From positions 1 through 34,383 of the forward strand of contig JAACPN010000021.1 in NCBI GenBank assembly GCA_009995425.1: a stretch of 34,383 bases of DNA, given 5' to 3'. The DNA is from Legionella sp. (GTDB taxonomy: Bacteria; Pseudomonadota; Gammaproteobacteria; Legionellales; Legionellaceae). Position 1 is the stretch's first letter. Each line of letters opens with the position of its first letter. Of the stretch, positions 25,188-33,066 are shown one piece after another. The position numbers and the translations under genes were made by a program. The notes below the pieces were generated by a model. That model was given only the letters and a program-made list of their open reading frames with translations. It searched no databases and had not been told where the DNA came from.

Positions 25188-25424
25188 ATGAAAAAAGACC
25201 CTCAGCTATTAAAATTAGGTAACAAAATCCGAGAGGTGCGCAAGGCGCATGGTTTTTCGCAAGAAGCGATCGCCTCAGAATCAGGGGTAGACCGAAGCTA
25301 TATGGGTAGCGTAGAGCGGGGAGAAAGAAACATTGCTGCTCTTAATTTAATTAAAATCGCACAAGCACTGAACGTAGAAGTTGGTGATCTTTTTCCATTA
25401 ATTCACGTATTTAAAAACAGTTAA
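25188..25424 (+). CDS. XRE-family DNA-binding regulator (C-protein/Stl-like)
   Basis: The 78-residue protein is a single helix-turn-helix domain: LGNKIREVRKAHGFSQEAIASESGVDRSYMGSVERGERNIAALNLIKIAQAL. This is very like controller (C) proteins of restriction-modification systems and small phage repressors. It lacks a peptidase or ligand domain, so control probably depends on concentration. It is divergent from the zinc-ribbon nuclease gene with a 219-base shared upstream region that contains candidate operators. On a satellite it could be the master repressor that a helper phage relieves, or the timer of the nuclease. No modification methyltransferase is present, so a classical R-M role is unlikely. 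Confidence 0.88.
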   Translation: MKKDPQLLKLGNKIREVRKAHGFSQEAIASESGVDRSYMGSVERGERNIAALNLIKIAQALNVEVGDLFPLIHVFKNS

Positions 25425-25491
25425 TTCCTTTTAAATTAATTGTAAAATTCACGTTCTCTATTCTGAAAATAATAGGTGGGCGCTTTCTTCC

Positions 25492-25560
25492 TTAGTCGTT
25501 TCTTGCGAGATACAACTCAAGAATGATGACTAGCGTTCCTATGACAAACCATAAAGGCAT
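25492..25560 (-). CDS. 22-residue single-helix membrane peptide
   Basis: The small ORF reads MPLWFVIGTLVIILELYLARND. An AGGAG ribosome site (25567-25571 on the plus strand as CTCCT) lies six bases before the ATG. A promoter candidate lies further upstream (25590-25618). The peptide is one short hydrophobic helix ending in Arg-Asn-Asp, the shape of KdpF-type or type I toxin peptides (TisB, Ldr). A competing ATG five bases upstream leads to an 8-codon frame. With promoter, ribosome site and ORF all in register, I judge it real although very short. It lies between the XRE gene and the terminase small subunit gene. Function unknown. Confidence 0.5.
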   Translation of the reverse strand: MPLWFVIGTLVIILELYLARND

Positions 25561-25589
25561 TGCATGCTCCTGTAATTAAGCGAAGCGTC

Positions 25590-25618
25590 AATATATAGCA
25601 CATATGATTAACCATCAA
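25590..25618 (-). promoter_or_regulatory. Putative promoter of the 22-residue membrane peptide
   Basis: Read on the minus strand, TTGATG (25618-25613), exactly 17 bases, then TATATT (25595-25590). The predicted transcript starts about 20-25 bases before the peptide's ribosome site. It lies just downstream of the terminase small subunit stop. Confidence 0.5.
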
Positions 25619-25661
25619 GCACCTGGTCGTTAATCGAATATTTCCTGTAAAGCGGCTTTGG

Positions 25662-26135
25662 TTAATAATCACGAGCATATTTAGTTTCAAGATCAGCGCT
25701 TAACTGTCGTAACTCCTCTGACATACGGGTATCGCTTTCAATGTCTATTTTATTACCATACACCTTTGGAACTAATTTACATGCTAACCATTTACGTGTA
25801 TCAACTTTTAAGCGCGCTCTGTTTATGGCTGGCGGATTAGGGATTAATGCCCCCTGCTCATTCACATACTGATCTTGAGACGTGTCATCAGAAATTTCCA
25901 GTATTTCATCAACAAGAAGCTCTATTTGAGATATTTTTGCTTGCGCGTACTGCTCGGAAAACTCAGAATATGTTTTTAACCAAGTGAATAAGGTATCTTG
26001 GCATGGCCAATGGGAATGCTCAGCACATAACTTTTTTGTGCCTTTGCTTGATGATGCAATTTTATCGCAGATCTCTTTTGCTAGAGCATCAGTATATTTC
26101 GTTGGCCTACCTTTTTTTGCTGACACTTCAATCAT
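25662..26135 (-). CDS. Phage terminase small subunit-like protein (TerS)
   Basis: The 157-residue protein would recognise the packaging site and load the large terminase. The N-terminus KKGRPTKYTDALAKEICDKIASSSKGTKKLC with DTLFTWLKTYSEFSEQYAQAK is the helix-turn-helix of Sf6-type small terminases. RARLKVDTRKWLACKLVPKVYGNKIDIE is their typical C-terminal block. The start is clear (AAGGAG seven bases upstream). It is the last gene of the minus-strand replication block, and no large terminase, portal or capsid gene is present. A lone TerS in an integrated island suggests redirection of a helper phage's packaging, as known for SaPI-type satellites. A remnant of a deleted prophage is the other reading. 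Confidence 0.85.
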   Translation of the reverse strand: MIEVSAKKGRPTKYTDALAKEICDKIASSSKGTKKLCAEHSHWPCQDTLFTWLKTYSEFSEQYAQAKISQIELLVDEILEISDDTSQDQYVNEQGALIPNPPAINRARLKVDTRKWLACKLVPKVYGNKIDIESDTRMSEELRQLSADLETKYARDY

Positions 26136-26160
26136 TTTATACTCCTTTTTGAGTTAAAAC

Positions 26161-26520
26161 CTAATCCATTAATTTACTGAATTGTACGCAATGCCTTTCA
26201 GCATAACGAAATAAAGGCCTACGTCCATTGTACTCTTGTGTCCATTTTATGCCTAATGCACAGTCACCAATGCCCGCGCCATCACCAATTTCATCGGGTG
26301 TAAATAGTTCACAAGTATTGCAAGTTACTATTTTAAAATTGGGTTGTTCTCCAATCGAAACTGAATTCTGTGGTCTTATTTTCAGTATTGGCTCAAGAGG
26401 TGGGGCTACTGCTAAAGTTGCTAATAGCTCGGAGGTTACTATATATTCATTAGCAACTTTAGCAGTGGTAGCAGTAGCAGTTCGTGCTCTGATTTCTTTT
26501 CTTAGATTAGCAATCGTCAT
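26161..26520 (-). CDS. Cys-containing small protein of replication block, unknown
   Basis: The 119-residue protein starts at ATG 26520 (TTG 26538 is less likely), with GGGGG just upstream. The C-terminal half has CNTCELFTPDEIGDGAGIGDCALG and YAERHCVQFSKL, four Cys that could hold one zinc. Similar CxxC..C..C proteins sit next to primases on other islands as I recall. The N-terminal part is a low-complexity Ala/Thr stretch encoded by an 18-bp inverted repeat. It overlaps the end of the primase gene by 14 bases and ends 25 bases before TerS, so the three are probably one transcript. Confidence 0.7.
   Translation of the reverse strand: MTIANLRKEIRARTATATTAKVANEYIVTSELLATLAVAPPLEPILKIRPQNSVSIGEQPNFKIVTCNTCELFTPDEIGDGAGIGDCALGIKWTQEYNGRRPLFRYAERHCVQFSKLMD
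26408..26466. repeat. 18-bp perfect inverted repeat inside the 119-aa gene
   Basis: ACTGCTAAAGTTGCTAAT (26408-26425) and ATTAGCAACTTTAGCAGT (26449-26466) are perfect inverted copies with a 23-base loop, within coding sequence. In protein they encode TATTAKVANE-like and LLATLAVA-like stretches. The stem is too long and perfect for chance. It could be an mRNA structure, a protein-binding site or the footprint of a small insertion. Confidence 0.85.
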
Positions 26521-28942
26521 TTTTACCCCCACCGGCAAGCAGTGCTGGATTTATTTCAATGCATTTAGTATTTTTATTACTTAATAATCTGGCACGGTTA
26601 AGATGTTCAAGCTCTTCCAATGCCACTTTAAGTATTGATGATTTTCTAAGACGTTTAGGCCCAAATTGTAGTACTTTAGAAAACGGAGCTTGCTTGAGCT
26701 TTTCTTTTTGGCAATAAGCAATTAACCACTCCTCGAGGAGTAACGCATTAGCTAGCTCAGGAGGCAACACCAATTCCGCAAAGAATCGTTGAGCTTCTCC
26801 TAAGTGCCATAATATAATCAGGCTTGCACTGTCAAAAGAATCGCTCCCTACTTCCCCATTAATCCCATGCTCAATCAAATGAAATAGACACGCCAACCGT
26901 GCAGCATTATCGGCAGCTTTACTTGCTACATCACGAACATCATATAATTCCCCTCCTTTGTGTAACTCACTTTCAAGCCCGTCATGAAATCTCACCCATG
27001 CTAATTTTGCTAAAGATGCTAATGTCATTAATTTAGGCGTTAAAATGCCCTCACTATCAATGGGAGGCGATGTATTTAATATCTGGGATATGCTCTGATT
27101 AAACGCCTCCAAACATGACCATTTATCTGGCGGATCAGTATAGAATCGGCTGCCTTGGGTTGATTCGGGCCGAGAGAATAACACCCGGGCAAAGAACCCC
27201 GTACCTCGAGCCAAACTGCCTAATTGCGATGTAAATTCTCTAATCGTTGATTCCTGAACCTGAACACCCATAGTCAGGCGTACTTCTTGTATGCCTAATG
27301 ACTCAGAGGATATGCGATCAGTTGGAACACTTTTACCATCCCAGCATTGGTTATAGGTTGCAAGATTTCTCATTACGGAGTCTTTGTTCATGCCATGAGC
27401 ACCAAATACAATACCACCCTCGCTTGATACAATGCCTGCAGCTGGCCAAATCGTGCCTAAATTACGTTTTAATGCTTCTGGTGTAATATCGCTATAACAA
27501 AGTTTGGGTACTTTAGGCAACTTTGGTTTAATCAATTCAAGCTTGAGGAGCTCCGTTTCTTGGATGGCAGTATCGTTACCTTTGCCAGCTAATTGCCGTA
27601 TTTTAGTTTTAACGCCCTCTACTTTAGACTGCCAAGCCGCCAATTTTGCGTTATATTCTTTGATTAATGGTTTAGCAGCATCTTCCTTGTTTTTCACATA
27701 ATCATGAATTGCGCGCGTAAAGAAACCATCGCAAGTTGATTTTCTTTCTCCTGAATCAGCAATCGTGATTAAAAACAGTCCTGTAGGCCCTGACAGTTTT
27801 TCAGCACGTTTTATATCAACATAAGTTTGCCCAACCAATGAGAGCGCAGTAATTGCTGATGCTGCAACAAGTGGAAGAGGTGCTTTTGTGAAGCTCTGCA
27901 CTTCAATGACAGCTTCTCTTATGGTTTTTGGTAATGCATCTAAAGGGTATGGTTCCGCTGCGATGCTCGACGCTATTGGCAGTGGATCAAGCCAAATATT
28001 AGACTCATTATTCTTTAAGTTGTCATCGTCTATAGGTTTGTTTGCATGGGCTATAGCCTTTTGCACAGATTTAAGACCATATAACGCAGCCATGTCATTA
28101 AAATCTGTTTTATTATCTGCTCTGTTAGCATCAAATATTGGCACTGCTAACAATCCATTGATATGGAGTGCAGCGTCAGTTGCCCTACTTAAACCCGGGT
28201 TACCATCTACCTTAAAATCATCATCCGCACAAAGAATAAGAGTCAATTCAGGAAATTTTTCACGCATGATTGCTGCGACGGCTAATAAATTACCGGCATT
28301 AAATGCTACCGCAATTGGATAATCGGTTGCCTCATGAACAGTTGCGCCAGTAGAAAAACCCTCAACAATGCAAAGAACTTTAGCGTCTTGAATAGATCCG
28401 ATACTAAAATAGCAACCAGACACTCGCCCACCTGTTAAGAAGCGTTTTTCACCACTTGGGTATATATATTGAAGCGAATGCAACTTCCTATTTTCGTCCC
28501 ATAAGGGGATGATTAATATGTCTTTAATGATTTTTGCACCATGGGCTTTAATCTGCTTCTTTTCCAAATATAAGTGTGTATTCGCGGTACTTGCTTTTTT
28601 CCAAATCGACAGTGCTTTAGCTTGAGCTTCGGCTTTAATTGAAATCTCTTCTGCTTGACGTTTCATCTGCATTTTTTTTACTCTATCCCGATGTTTTTCC
28701 TCCTCAATAGGAGATAGAGAACGTCCAATATTAGCGTGCCAATTTTGATTTATCCCAGTGCGCCAATCACCAAAACATCCTGCGGGAATACCATCACCAT
28801 GTAACACATACCAGCCAGCTCGATCATTATGTTTTCCATTACTAGAAAAGCGATACAACTGACCATCCGCGTTGATTATTTCAGGGGGAATTATACCTGC
28901 TGATCGAATAACTTCACTAAATTGATCCATACAATCAAACAT
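26507..28942 (-). CDS. TOPRIM/DUF3987 primase-helicase-like replication protein
   Basis: This 811-residue island replication protein has an N-terminal primase-like part and then a TOPRIM domain: IVEGFSTGATVHEA with E194, and the metal-binding LCADDD near 238-242. From about 330 on it is DUF3987: APLPLVAASAITALSLVGQ and an ATP-site variant ITIADSGERKST near 391-402, as usual in this family. The start ATG 28942 overlaps the 61-aa gene by eight bases. It probably starts replication of the excised island (Pri-Rep of satellites, or P4 alpha in function). No separate origin is obvious. Confidence 0.88.
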   Translation of the reverse strand: MFDCMDQFSEVIRSAGIIPPEIINADGQLYRFSSNGKHNDRAGWYVLHGDGIPAGCFGDWRTGINQNWHANIGRSLSPIEEEKHRDRVKKMQMKRQAEEISIKAEAQAKALSIWKKASTANTHLYLEKKQIKAHGAKIIKDILIIPLWDENRKLHSLQYIYPSGEKRFLTGGRVSGCYFSIGSIQDAKVLCIVEGFSTGATVHEATDYPIAVAFNAGNLLAVAAIMREKFPELTLILCADDDFKVDGNPGLSRATDAALHINGLLAVPIFDANRADNKTDFNDMAALYGLKSVQKAIAHANKPIDDDNLKNNESNIWLDPLPIASSIAAEPYPLDALPKTIREAVIEVQSFTKAPLPLVAASAITALSLVGQTYVDIKRAEKLSGPTGLFLITIADSGERKSTCDGFFTRAIHDYVKNKEDAAKPLIKEYNAKLAAWQSKVEGVKTKIRQLAGKGNDTAIQETELLKLELIKPKLPKVPKLCYSDITPEALKRNLGTIWPAAGIVSSEGGIVFGAHGMNKDSVMRNLATYNQCWDGKSVPTDRISSESLGIQEVRLTMGVQVQESTIREFTSQLGSLARGTGFFARVLFSRPESTQGSRFYTDPPDKWSCLEAFNQSISQILNTSPPIDSEGILTPKLMTLASLAKLAWVRFHDGLESELHKGGELYDVRDVASKAADNAARLACLFHLIEHGINGEVGSDSFDSASLIILWHLGEAQRFFAELVLPPELANALLLEEWLIAYCQKEKLKQAPFSKVLQFGPKRLRKSSILKVALEELEHLNRARLLSNKNTKCIEINPALLAGGGKNDDC

Positions 28943-29120
28943 TGCGCAGCCCCCACCGACGGCTAATACGTTCCGCCAATTTCAACGACACTATTTCAAA
29001 CGCAACCAGCCTCCCCAATAATCGTTTTACAAAAACAGCCATTACTAATGGAATTTTAGGTTTAACAATTTTTTCAATACGTTTATTACTACATTGAGGT
29101 CCGACCGAATGATTAGGCAT
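28935..29120 (-). CDS. Small basic protein between AlpA-like regulator and primase
   Basis: The protein is 61 residues from ATG 29120, which has AGGTGG six bases upstream; a GTG start at 29144 would be poorer. It begins MPNHSVGPQ and has a hydrophobic middle, KIPLVMAVFVKRLLGRLVAFEIV, with a basic end (SRRWGLRNV). It overlaps the AlpA-like gene at its start and the primase gene at its end by eight bases each, so it is translated within the operon. No known family. Confidence 0.6.
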   Translation of the reverse strand: MPNHSVGPQCSNKRIEKIVKPKIPLVMAVFVKRLLGRLVAFEIVSLKLAERISRRWGLRNV

Positions 29121-29445
29121 GTTGATCCACCTGCTTATATTCACTTGTGGAGGTGACCAACGCGTGACTTTCTAGCCAATTAATAACATCGCGTTTTTGA
29201 TATAAAACACGACCGCTTACCTTGCGGTAGGGTATACCTCTCCCTCTCCAACGATCAGACTCTAATGTTTTAATACTTTTATTTGTAACCGGAGCTATGG
29301 TTTCTTGACCAAAAAATGCCTCAACTGATGCATCCCAAAAAAATTGAATAAGTTCAGCTTCAGTTTTTTTTATTTTGGCCATTCTTTTTTTACGGTGACA
29401 TGGTACTGGCAACGCAGAATCCAAGTTCGATAAAGTTATTTTCAT
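29113..29445 (-). CDS. AlpA-like winged-helix regulator/excisionase
   Basis: The 110-residue protein (ATG 29445; TTG 29460 is the alternative) is a small DNA-binding protein. The segment FFGQETIAPVTNKSIKTLESDRWRGRGIPYRKVSGRVLYQKRDVINWLESH is the MerR-like winged helix of AlpA/Xis-type proteins. The upstream part is basic (CHRKKRMAKIKK). In P4-like elements and Gram-negative PICIs, AlpA turns on the integrase/replication genes. It is first in the minus-strand primase operon, followed without gap by the 61-aa gene. Confidence 0.75.
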   Translation of the reverse strand: MKITLSNLDSALPVPCHRKKRMAKIKKTEAELIQFFWDASVEAFFGQETIAPVTNKSIKTLESDRWRGRGIPYRKVSGRVLYQKRDVINWLESHALVTSTSEYKQVDQHA

Positions 29446-29519
29446 TGATATTTCTCTCAAAAGTAATGTCTAAGAGAAAATAGTAGCGCACATAAAAGAC
29501 TATTAGCTAATAAAACAAT

Positions 29520-29559
29520 CAACCGGCTTTAGGTGCTAAAATGCGGATAAAGTTGGTTG
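29520..29559. terminator. Stem between the int operon and the alpA operon
   Basis: CAACCGGCTTTA (29520-29531) and TAAAGTTGGTTG (29548-29559) form a 12-pair stem on the plus strand with two G-U pairs. On the minus strand, which is the direction of the int-yhcG operon ending at 29571, there are two mismatches, but ATTGTTTTATT follows, like a terminator tail. Confidence 0.4.
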
Positions 29560-29570
29560 GATGATTTTAT

Positions 29571-30644
29571 CTATTCAGTTGAACTTTTGCGTATAACGGC
29601 GAGAATTTGTTTGCCAAGAGCATGTTTTTTATCGAGATCAATATAGAATAGATGTGTGTCTGTAGGTTGCGGTTGTTGTGTGCAACGTTTTTCATAGTTG
29701 CAATCAATTGCTTTAAATACAGCATGACAAAAATCATAAAATTGACCTTGATATGTGGCGCCTTGTGCATGTACTTTAGGCTGCTTAAAGTTATCCTTTA
29801 CCTTCCTTCCTGTAAATTTTTCATATATTTTTATCAATGAATCAATAAGATATTTTGCCGCATTAAACGTATTATCACCTCTCTTTTTTTCTGATGGAGT
29901 GATAATAAGTGCAGGACAATCTAGCTTTTCGAGAATGATATTCAATTTGTTGATGTGATCCGAATTTTTAACGAGGCTCTTTTTTTCATCAAAATAATCA
30001 GTGCGATATTGCGTTAACAAGTTGTTATCCGTTATAGAATATTCTCGATATGAACTTTGAGCGCATTGATCATACATAGCGCAATACCCTACTTTGAATG
30101 TTTGCTCATCTGCATCGTAAATGATCAAAACTTCTTGTTGTTGGGTTACTTTTTTCTTATCATCGGATGTCGGCGACGAATAAATGATACGCGCCAAACG
30201 ACCATCTATACGCTCAATTGCACCCTTGGTTGCGCGATGCATTTTGTCAGCTAAATCAGAGAAGCTCTGTAGTTGTTCAATATCATGGTTTAAATATTGA
30301 TAGGTGAGATAGCCATATTTTTGCAGTAATATTATCATATCTTCTCGAATACGGTCCGCGGAAGTTGAAATGCTTTGTAGTAATTCTTTTTCATCCGCTC
30401 TACTGGGAGAAACCGTATCGATGTGTGGATAAAAACAAGCGCCTCGTCTTAACACATTGTTAAGCATTGCAGTTAACTGCGTACATTCTATGCCTTGGTT
30501 TACAATACCCTCCTTATCATCAAATAATATAGAACTAGCACTGGTAATATCATCATGCGAGAAAAAATCGCGCATGAATGGTGCGTTTTCGGGTGTTGAA
30601 AAATAACGACGTTTATTCTTGTATTCAGCTTTCTTTCCCATCAT
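29571..30644 (-). CDS. Protein of unknown function downstream of YhcG nuclease
   Basis: The 357-residue soluble protein has no recognised motif. It contains RYFSTPENAPFMRDFFSHDDI, a helical middle (about 75-140), and a beta-rich part EVLIIYDADEQTFKVGYCAMYD. The end is basic (DLDKKHALGKQILAVIRKSS). It begins 20 bases inside the yhcG gene, and with yhcG overlapping int the three form one operon. A partner or regulator of the nuclease is a plausible guess from position only. A prophage cargo gene without relation is also possible. Confidence 0.72.
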   Translation of the reverse strand: MMGKKAEYKNKRRYFSTPENAPFMRDFFSHDDITSASSILFDDKEGIVNQGIECTQLTAMLNNVLRRGACFYPHIDTVSPSRADEKELLQSISTSADRIREDMIILLQKYGYLTYQYLNHDIEQLQSFSDLADKMHRATKGAIERIDGRLARIIYSSPTSDDKKKVTQQQEVLIIYDADEQTFKVGYCAMYDQCAQSSYREYSITDNNLLTQYRTDYFDEKKSLVKNSDHINKLNIILEKLDCPALIITPSEKKRGDNTFNAAKYLIDSLIKIYEKFTGRKVKDNFKQPKVHAQGATYQGQFYDFCHAVFKAIDCNYEKRCTQQPQPTDTHLFYIDLDKKHALGKQILAVIRKSSTE

Positions 30645-31686
30645 TTAACTCCGCTTCAATTTCTGCCACTGTTGGCAAGCTGGTTTTAAGTTCTTTAGGT
30701 AGCGCTTTAGCAAGGGTATATTCTGAGATGCCAATAGGTGCGTTCATATTGCGTAATGCATACTCCGCCACTACTTTATTTTTCGATTTGCAGAGCAAAA
30801 TACCGAGGGTTTTATTATCACCCTCTTTGCACATCAGCTCATCAACGGCTGTCATATAGAAACCAAGCTGGCCCGTATGTTCCGGTTTAAATTTAGTGGC
30901 CTTGAGCTCAATAACGACGAACGCGCGCAAGTGCAAGTGATAAAAAAGCAAATCAACAAAAAATTCCTGATCATCAAACGTCAAGGGTACTTGTGAGCCA
31001 ACAAAAGCGAAGCCTTGCCCAAGCTCAATAAGAAAGTCGCGTATGTGCGTAACCAACGCATCTTCAATGGCTCGTTCATGCGCCTTGCCTTGAATGGTCA
31101 GGAAGTCAAAGTTGTAAGGGTCTTTCAAAATTTCGTTGGCTAAATCAGACTGTAGAGCCGGCAAGTGTTTGTCAAAATTGGTAATTTTCTTACTCGACTC
31201 GGCTTGACGCTCATACAGGCCACCTTCAACCTGCATTTCTAGCACAGCGCGCGACCAGCCGTTTTTAATGGTCTGGTTAGCGTACCATTCGCGTTGCGCC
31301 CCATCTTTAATCATCTGCATTAAACGAACAATATGCCCCCACGGTAATTGGGGCACAGCTTGTGCCCTAATTTCAAAATCAGGGTAAGCTTGAGCAAACA
31401 GCCGCATTCTTTTAAGGTTCGTAACAGAAAAGCCCTGCATTTCAGGGAAGGCTTGCCGCATATCATGTGAAAACTGCTCTAAAAAATGTGATCCCCATTG
31501 ATGTTTTTTTTGTTTTTCAATTAAATCTGTACCCAACTCCCAGTAAAATCTAATTAATTCGCTATTGGCGGCAAGAGCAGCACGTATCTGGGACGTTTTT
31601 AAGCGGGTCTTAATGCCGCTGAAAAACTCCATGTACTCTTTATCCAAATGCAACGAACCATCTTGGGCTTTAATGTTTTTACTCAT
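30625..31686 (-). CDS. yhcG: YhcG-family PDDEXK nuclease (DUF1016)
   Basis: The protein is 353 residues, normal length. The N-terminal DUF1016_N domain is seen in YWELGTDLIEKQ, WGSHFLEQFSHDM and GFSVTNLKRMRLFAQAYP, then LPWGHIVRLM. The C-terminal nuclease fold has D245 in FFVDLLFYHLHLRAFVVIELKATKFKPEHTGQL, E260 and K262, the D...ExK of the PDDEXK superfamily. This family is found in restriction-like and mobile-element contexts; its exact substrate is not known to me. It starts eight bases within the integrase stop, so it moves and is expressed with the integrase. It is probably cytoplasmic and a defence gene or maintenance gene. Confidence 0.92.
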   Translation of the reverse strand: MSKNIKAQDGSLHLDKEYMEFFSGIKTRLKTSQIRAALAANSELIRFYWELGTDLIEKQKKHQWGSHFLEQFSHDMRQAFPEMQGFSVTNLKRMRLFAQAYPDFEIRAQAVPQLPWGHIVRLMQMIKDGAQREWYANQTIKNGWSRAVLEMQVEGGLYERQAESSKKITNFDKHLPALQSDLANEILKDPYNFDFLTIQGKAHERAIEDALVTHIRDFLIELGQGFAFVGSQVPLTFDDQEFFVDLLFYHLHLRAFVVIELKATKFKPEHTGQLGFYMTAVDELMCKEGDNKTLGILLCKSKNKVVAEYALRNMNAPIGISEYTLAKALPKELKTSLPTVAEIEAELNDGKES

Positions 31687-32908
31687 AAACTGCTCCTTGT
31701 TTTGGTTGGATTGTTAATACAGTGGCGGACGGTTCCACCCCCATGCATTTCAAAAAATAATCCGTAATTTGTTGCATGGGTTTTCTTAAGCGCTCAACGT
31801 CGGTAACGATATATCCGGCGGTGATGTCGCCATTCATCTTGTGGTTCATTAACCGTTTCAACGCGTAAGCTGAAATGTCCAAGCCTTCAGCTATTGTGAT
31901 GAACGTGCGTCTTAAATCATGAACCGTAAAATGAATGCCTGAAAATTTGGTCACATTCGCCATTTGTTTACGTGGTTCGATGATATAACCAGCAGCGCCC
32001 GAACCAGGAAAAACGTAATCATTTGTTTTTCTTTGGCTGCGCAATAATAGCAATTCATAGAGGTAAGTAGAAAGAGGTAGCGTGTGGGGTGCATGATTTT
32101 TTGTATCAAGCACGGTTAATGTTTTGGCGACAAGATCAATTTGCTCCCATTTGAGCGTTGCCGCCTCTTGTCGACGCAATCCAGTAAGGATAAGCAATAC
32201 AAGATAATCTTGTAATGTTTCATTTTGAAGCTGTTGCACACCAGCATACCAGGGCGCTAATTCATGGGCTTTGATGAATGTTTGGCGACGTTCAACACGA
32301 TACCATGCGCGCGTCTGTGAGAGCCGCTTGACTGGATTCTCAGTGATGATTGATTGACCTTGCGAGTCTTCATACTGGCCGGCTGCAAAATTAAATAGAG
32401 CACGAAGCAATCGCATCGCCAAATTAGCATAGGCTTCGCCGTTCTCTTTACCAAGCTTCTCATGATGCTTCGCAACTTTGTCTTTGGTAATCGACAAAAG
32501 CGGCTTGCCCTTCCAGCCAGCAAAGCCCAGATTGAGCACGCGCTCGTAATTATAAAGTGTGTTAGGTTTTAACGACTTCCTGGCTTGCTTGTAATCCTTA
32601 AATACTTGCTCCAAGGTGATGATACTCATCTTAAGCGCTTGTTTCTCAGCAATGGGGTCAACCCCTGTGGCAATTTGGCCAATGATTTTCTGTGCTTCTT
32701 TACGGGCTTGCTCAACGGTTAAGGCCCCGTACTTACCTAATGTAATCCTACGTACTTTATTGCCGATATTTTTCTCAACGACAAAGCTTTTGGTACCACT
32801 GGCAGTAACACGCAGTGCAAAACCTTTCAATTGCTCATCACGATAAAAAATTTGGCCCTTTTCAACGGGTAATTGCGCATTATCAACATTTTTTTTGGTC
32901 AGTTTCAT
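31679..32908 (-). CDS. int: Tyrosine recombinase integrase
   Basis: The protein is 409 residues from ATG 32908 (MKLTKKNVDNAQL). GGGGGC lies nearby upstream, and a TTG start at 32962 would run through the 24-bp repeat. The N-terminal DUF4102-type domain (FYRDEQLKGFALRVTASGTKSFVVE) is typical of P4-like tRNA integrases. The core-binding domain is at about 97-190. Catalytic residues visible are Arg in LTGLRRQEA, Lys in LDTKNHAPHTLPL, HDLRRTF, His in LMNHKMNGDI and Tyr in TAGYIVTD. It faces away from the tRNA-side att and lies beside attR. Overlaps yhcG by eight bases. Confidence 0.95.
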   Translation of the reverse strand: MKLTKKNVDNAQLPVEKGQIFYRDEQLKGFALRVTASGTKSFVVEKNIGNKVRRITLGKYGALTVEQARKEAQKIIGQIATGVDPIAEKQALKMSIITLEQVFKDYKQARKSLKPNTLYNYERVLNLGFAGWKGKPLLSITKDKVAKHHEKLGKENGEAYANLAMRLLRALFNFAAGQYEDSQGQSIITENPVKRLSQTRAWYRVERRQTFIKAHELAPWYAGVQQLQNETLQDYLVLLILTGLRRQEAATLKWEQIDLVAKTLTVLDTKNHAPHTLPLSTYLYELLLLRSQRKTNDYVFPGSGAAGYIIEPRKQMANVTKFSGIHFTVHDLRRTFITIAEGLDISAYALKRLMNHKMNGDITAGYIVTDVERLRKPMQQITDYFLKCMGVEPSATVLTIQPKQGAVYE

Positions 32909-32925
32909 GGAACGCCCCCTTTCTA

Positions 32926-32949
32926 CATGTAGAAGCAATGTAGAAAGAT
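32926..32949 (+). repeat. 24-bp direct repeat near the right island end (possible integrase arm site)
   Basis: This is a perfect copy of 20303-20326, in the leader of the integrase gene. A further ATGTAGAA lies at 32951-32958, with related ATATAGAAG and GGTAGAAAC at 33035-33054. The cluster upstream of int could let the integrase bind and repress its own promoter. The remaining bases 32950-33066 hold no gene. Confidence 0.75.
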
Positions 32950-33066
32950 TATGTAGAATCACTTAGAATAATTAAGTGGTAATTATAAGCGCCAACCCCC
33001 TATATGTATAGGTTTAATGGGGTTTTTTAGGATAATATAGAAGTGGGTAGAAACGTTTATTTTATA

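Noticed and set aside
27888-28322. Plus-strand 144-aa ORF opposite the primase
   Set aside because: It is a mirror of the primase coding region on the other strand, with no start signals.
30578-30859. Plus-strand ORF of 93 aa antisense to the yhcG 3' end and the 5' start of the 357-aa gene
   Set aside because: Both minus-strand genes are better supported; no ribosome site.
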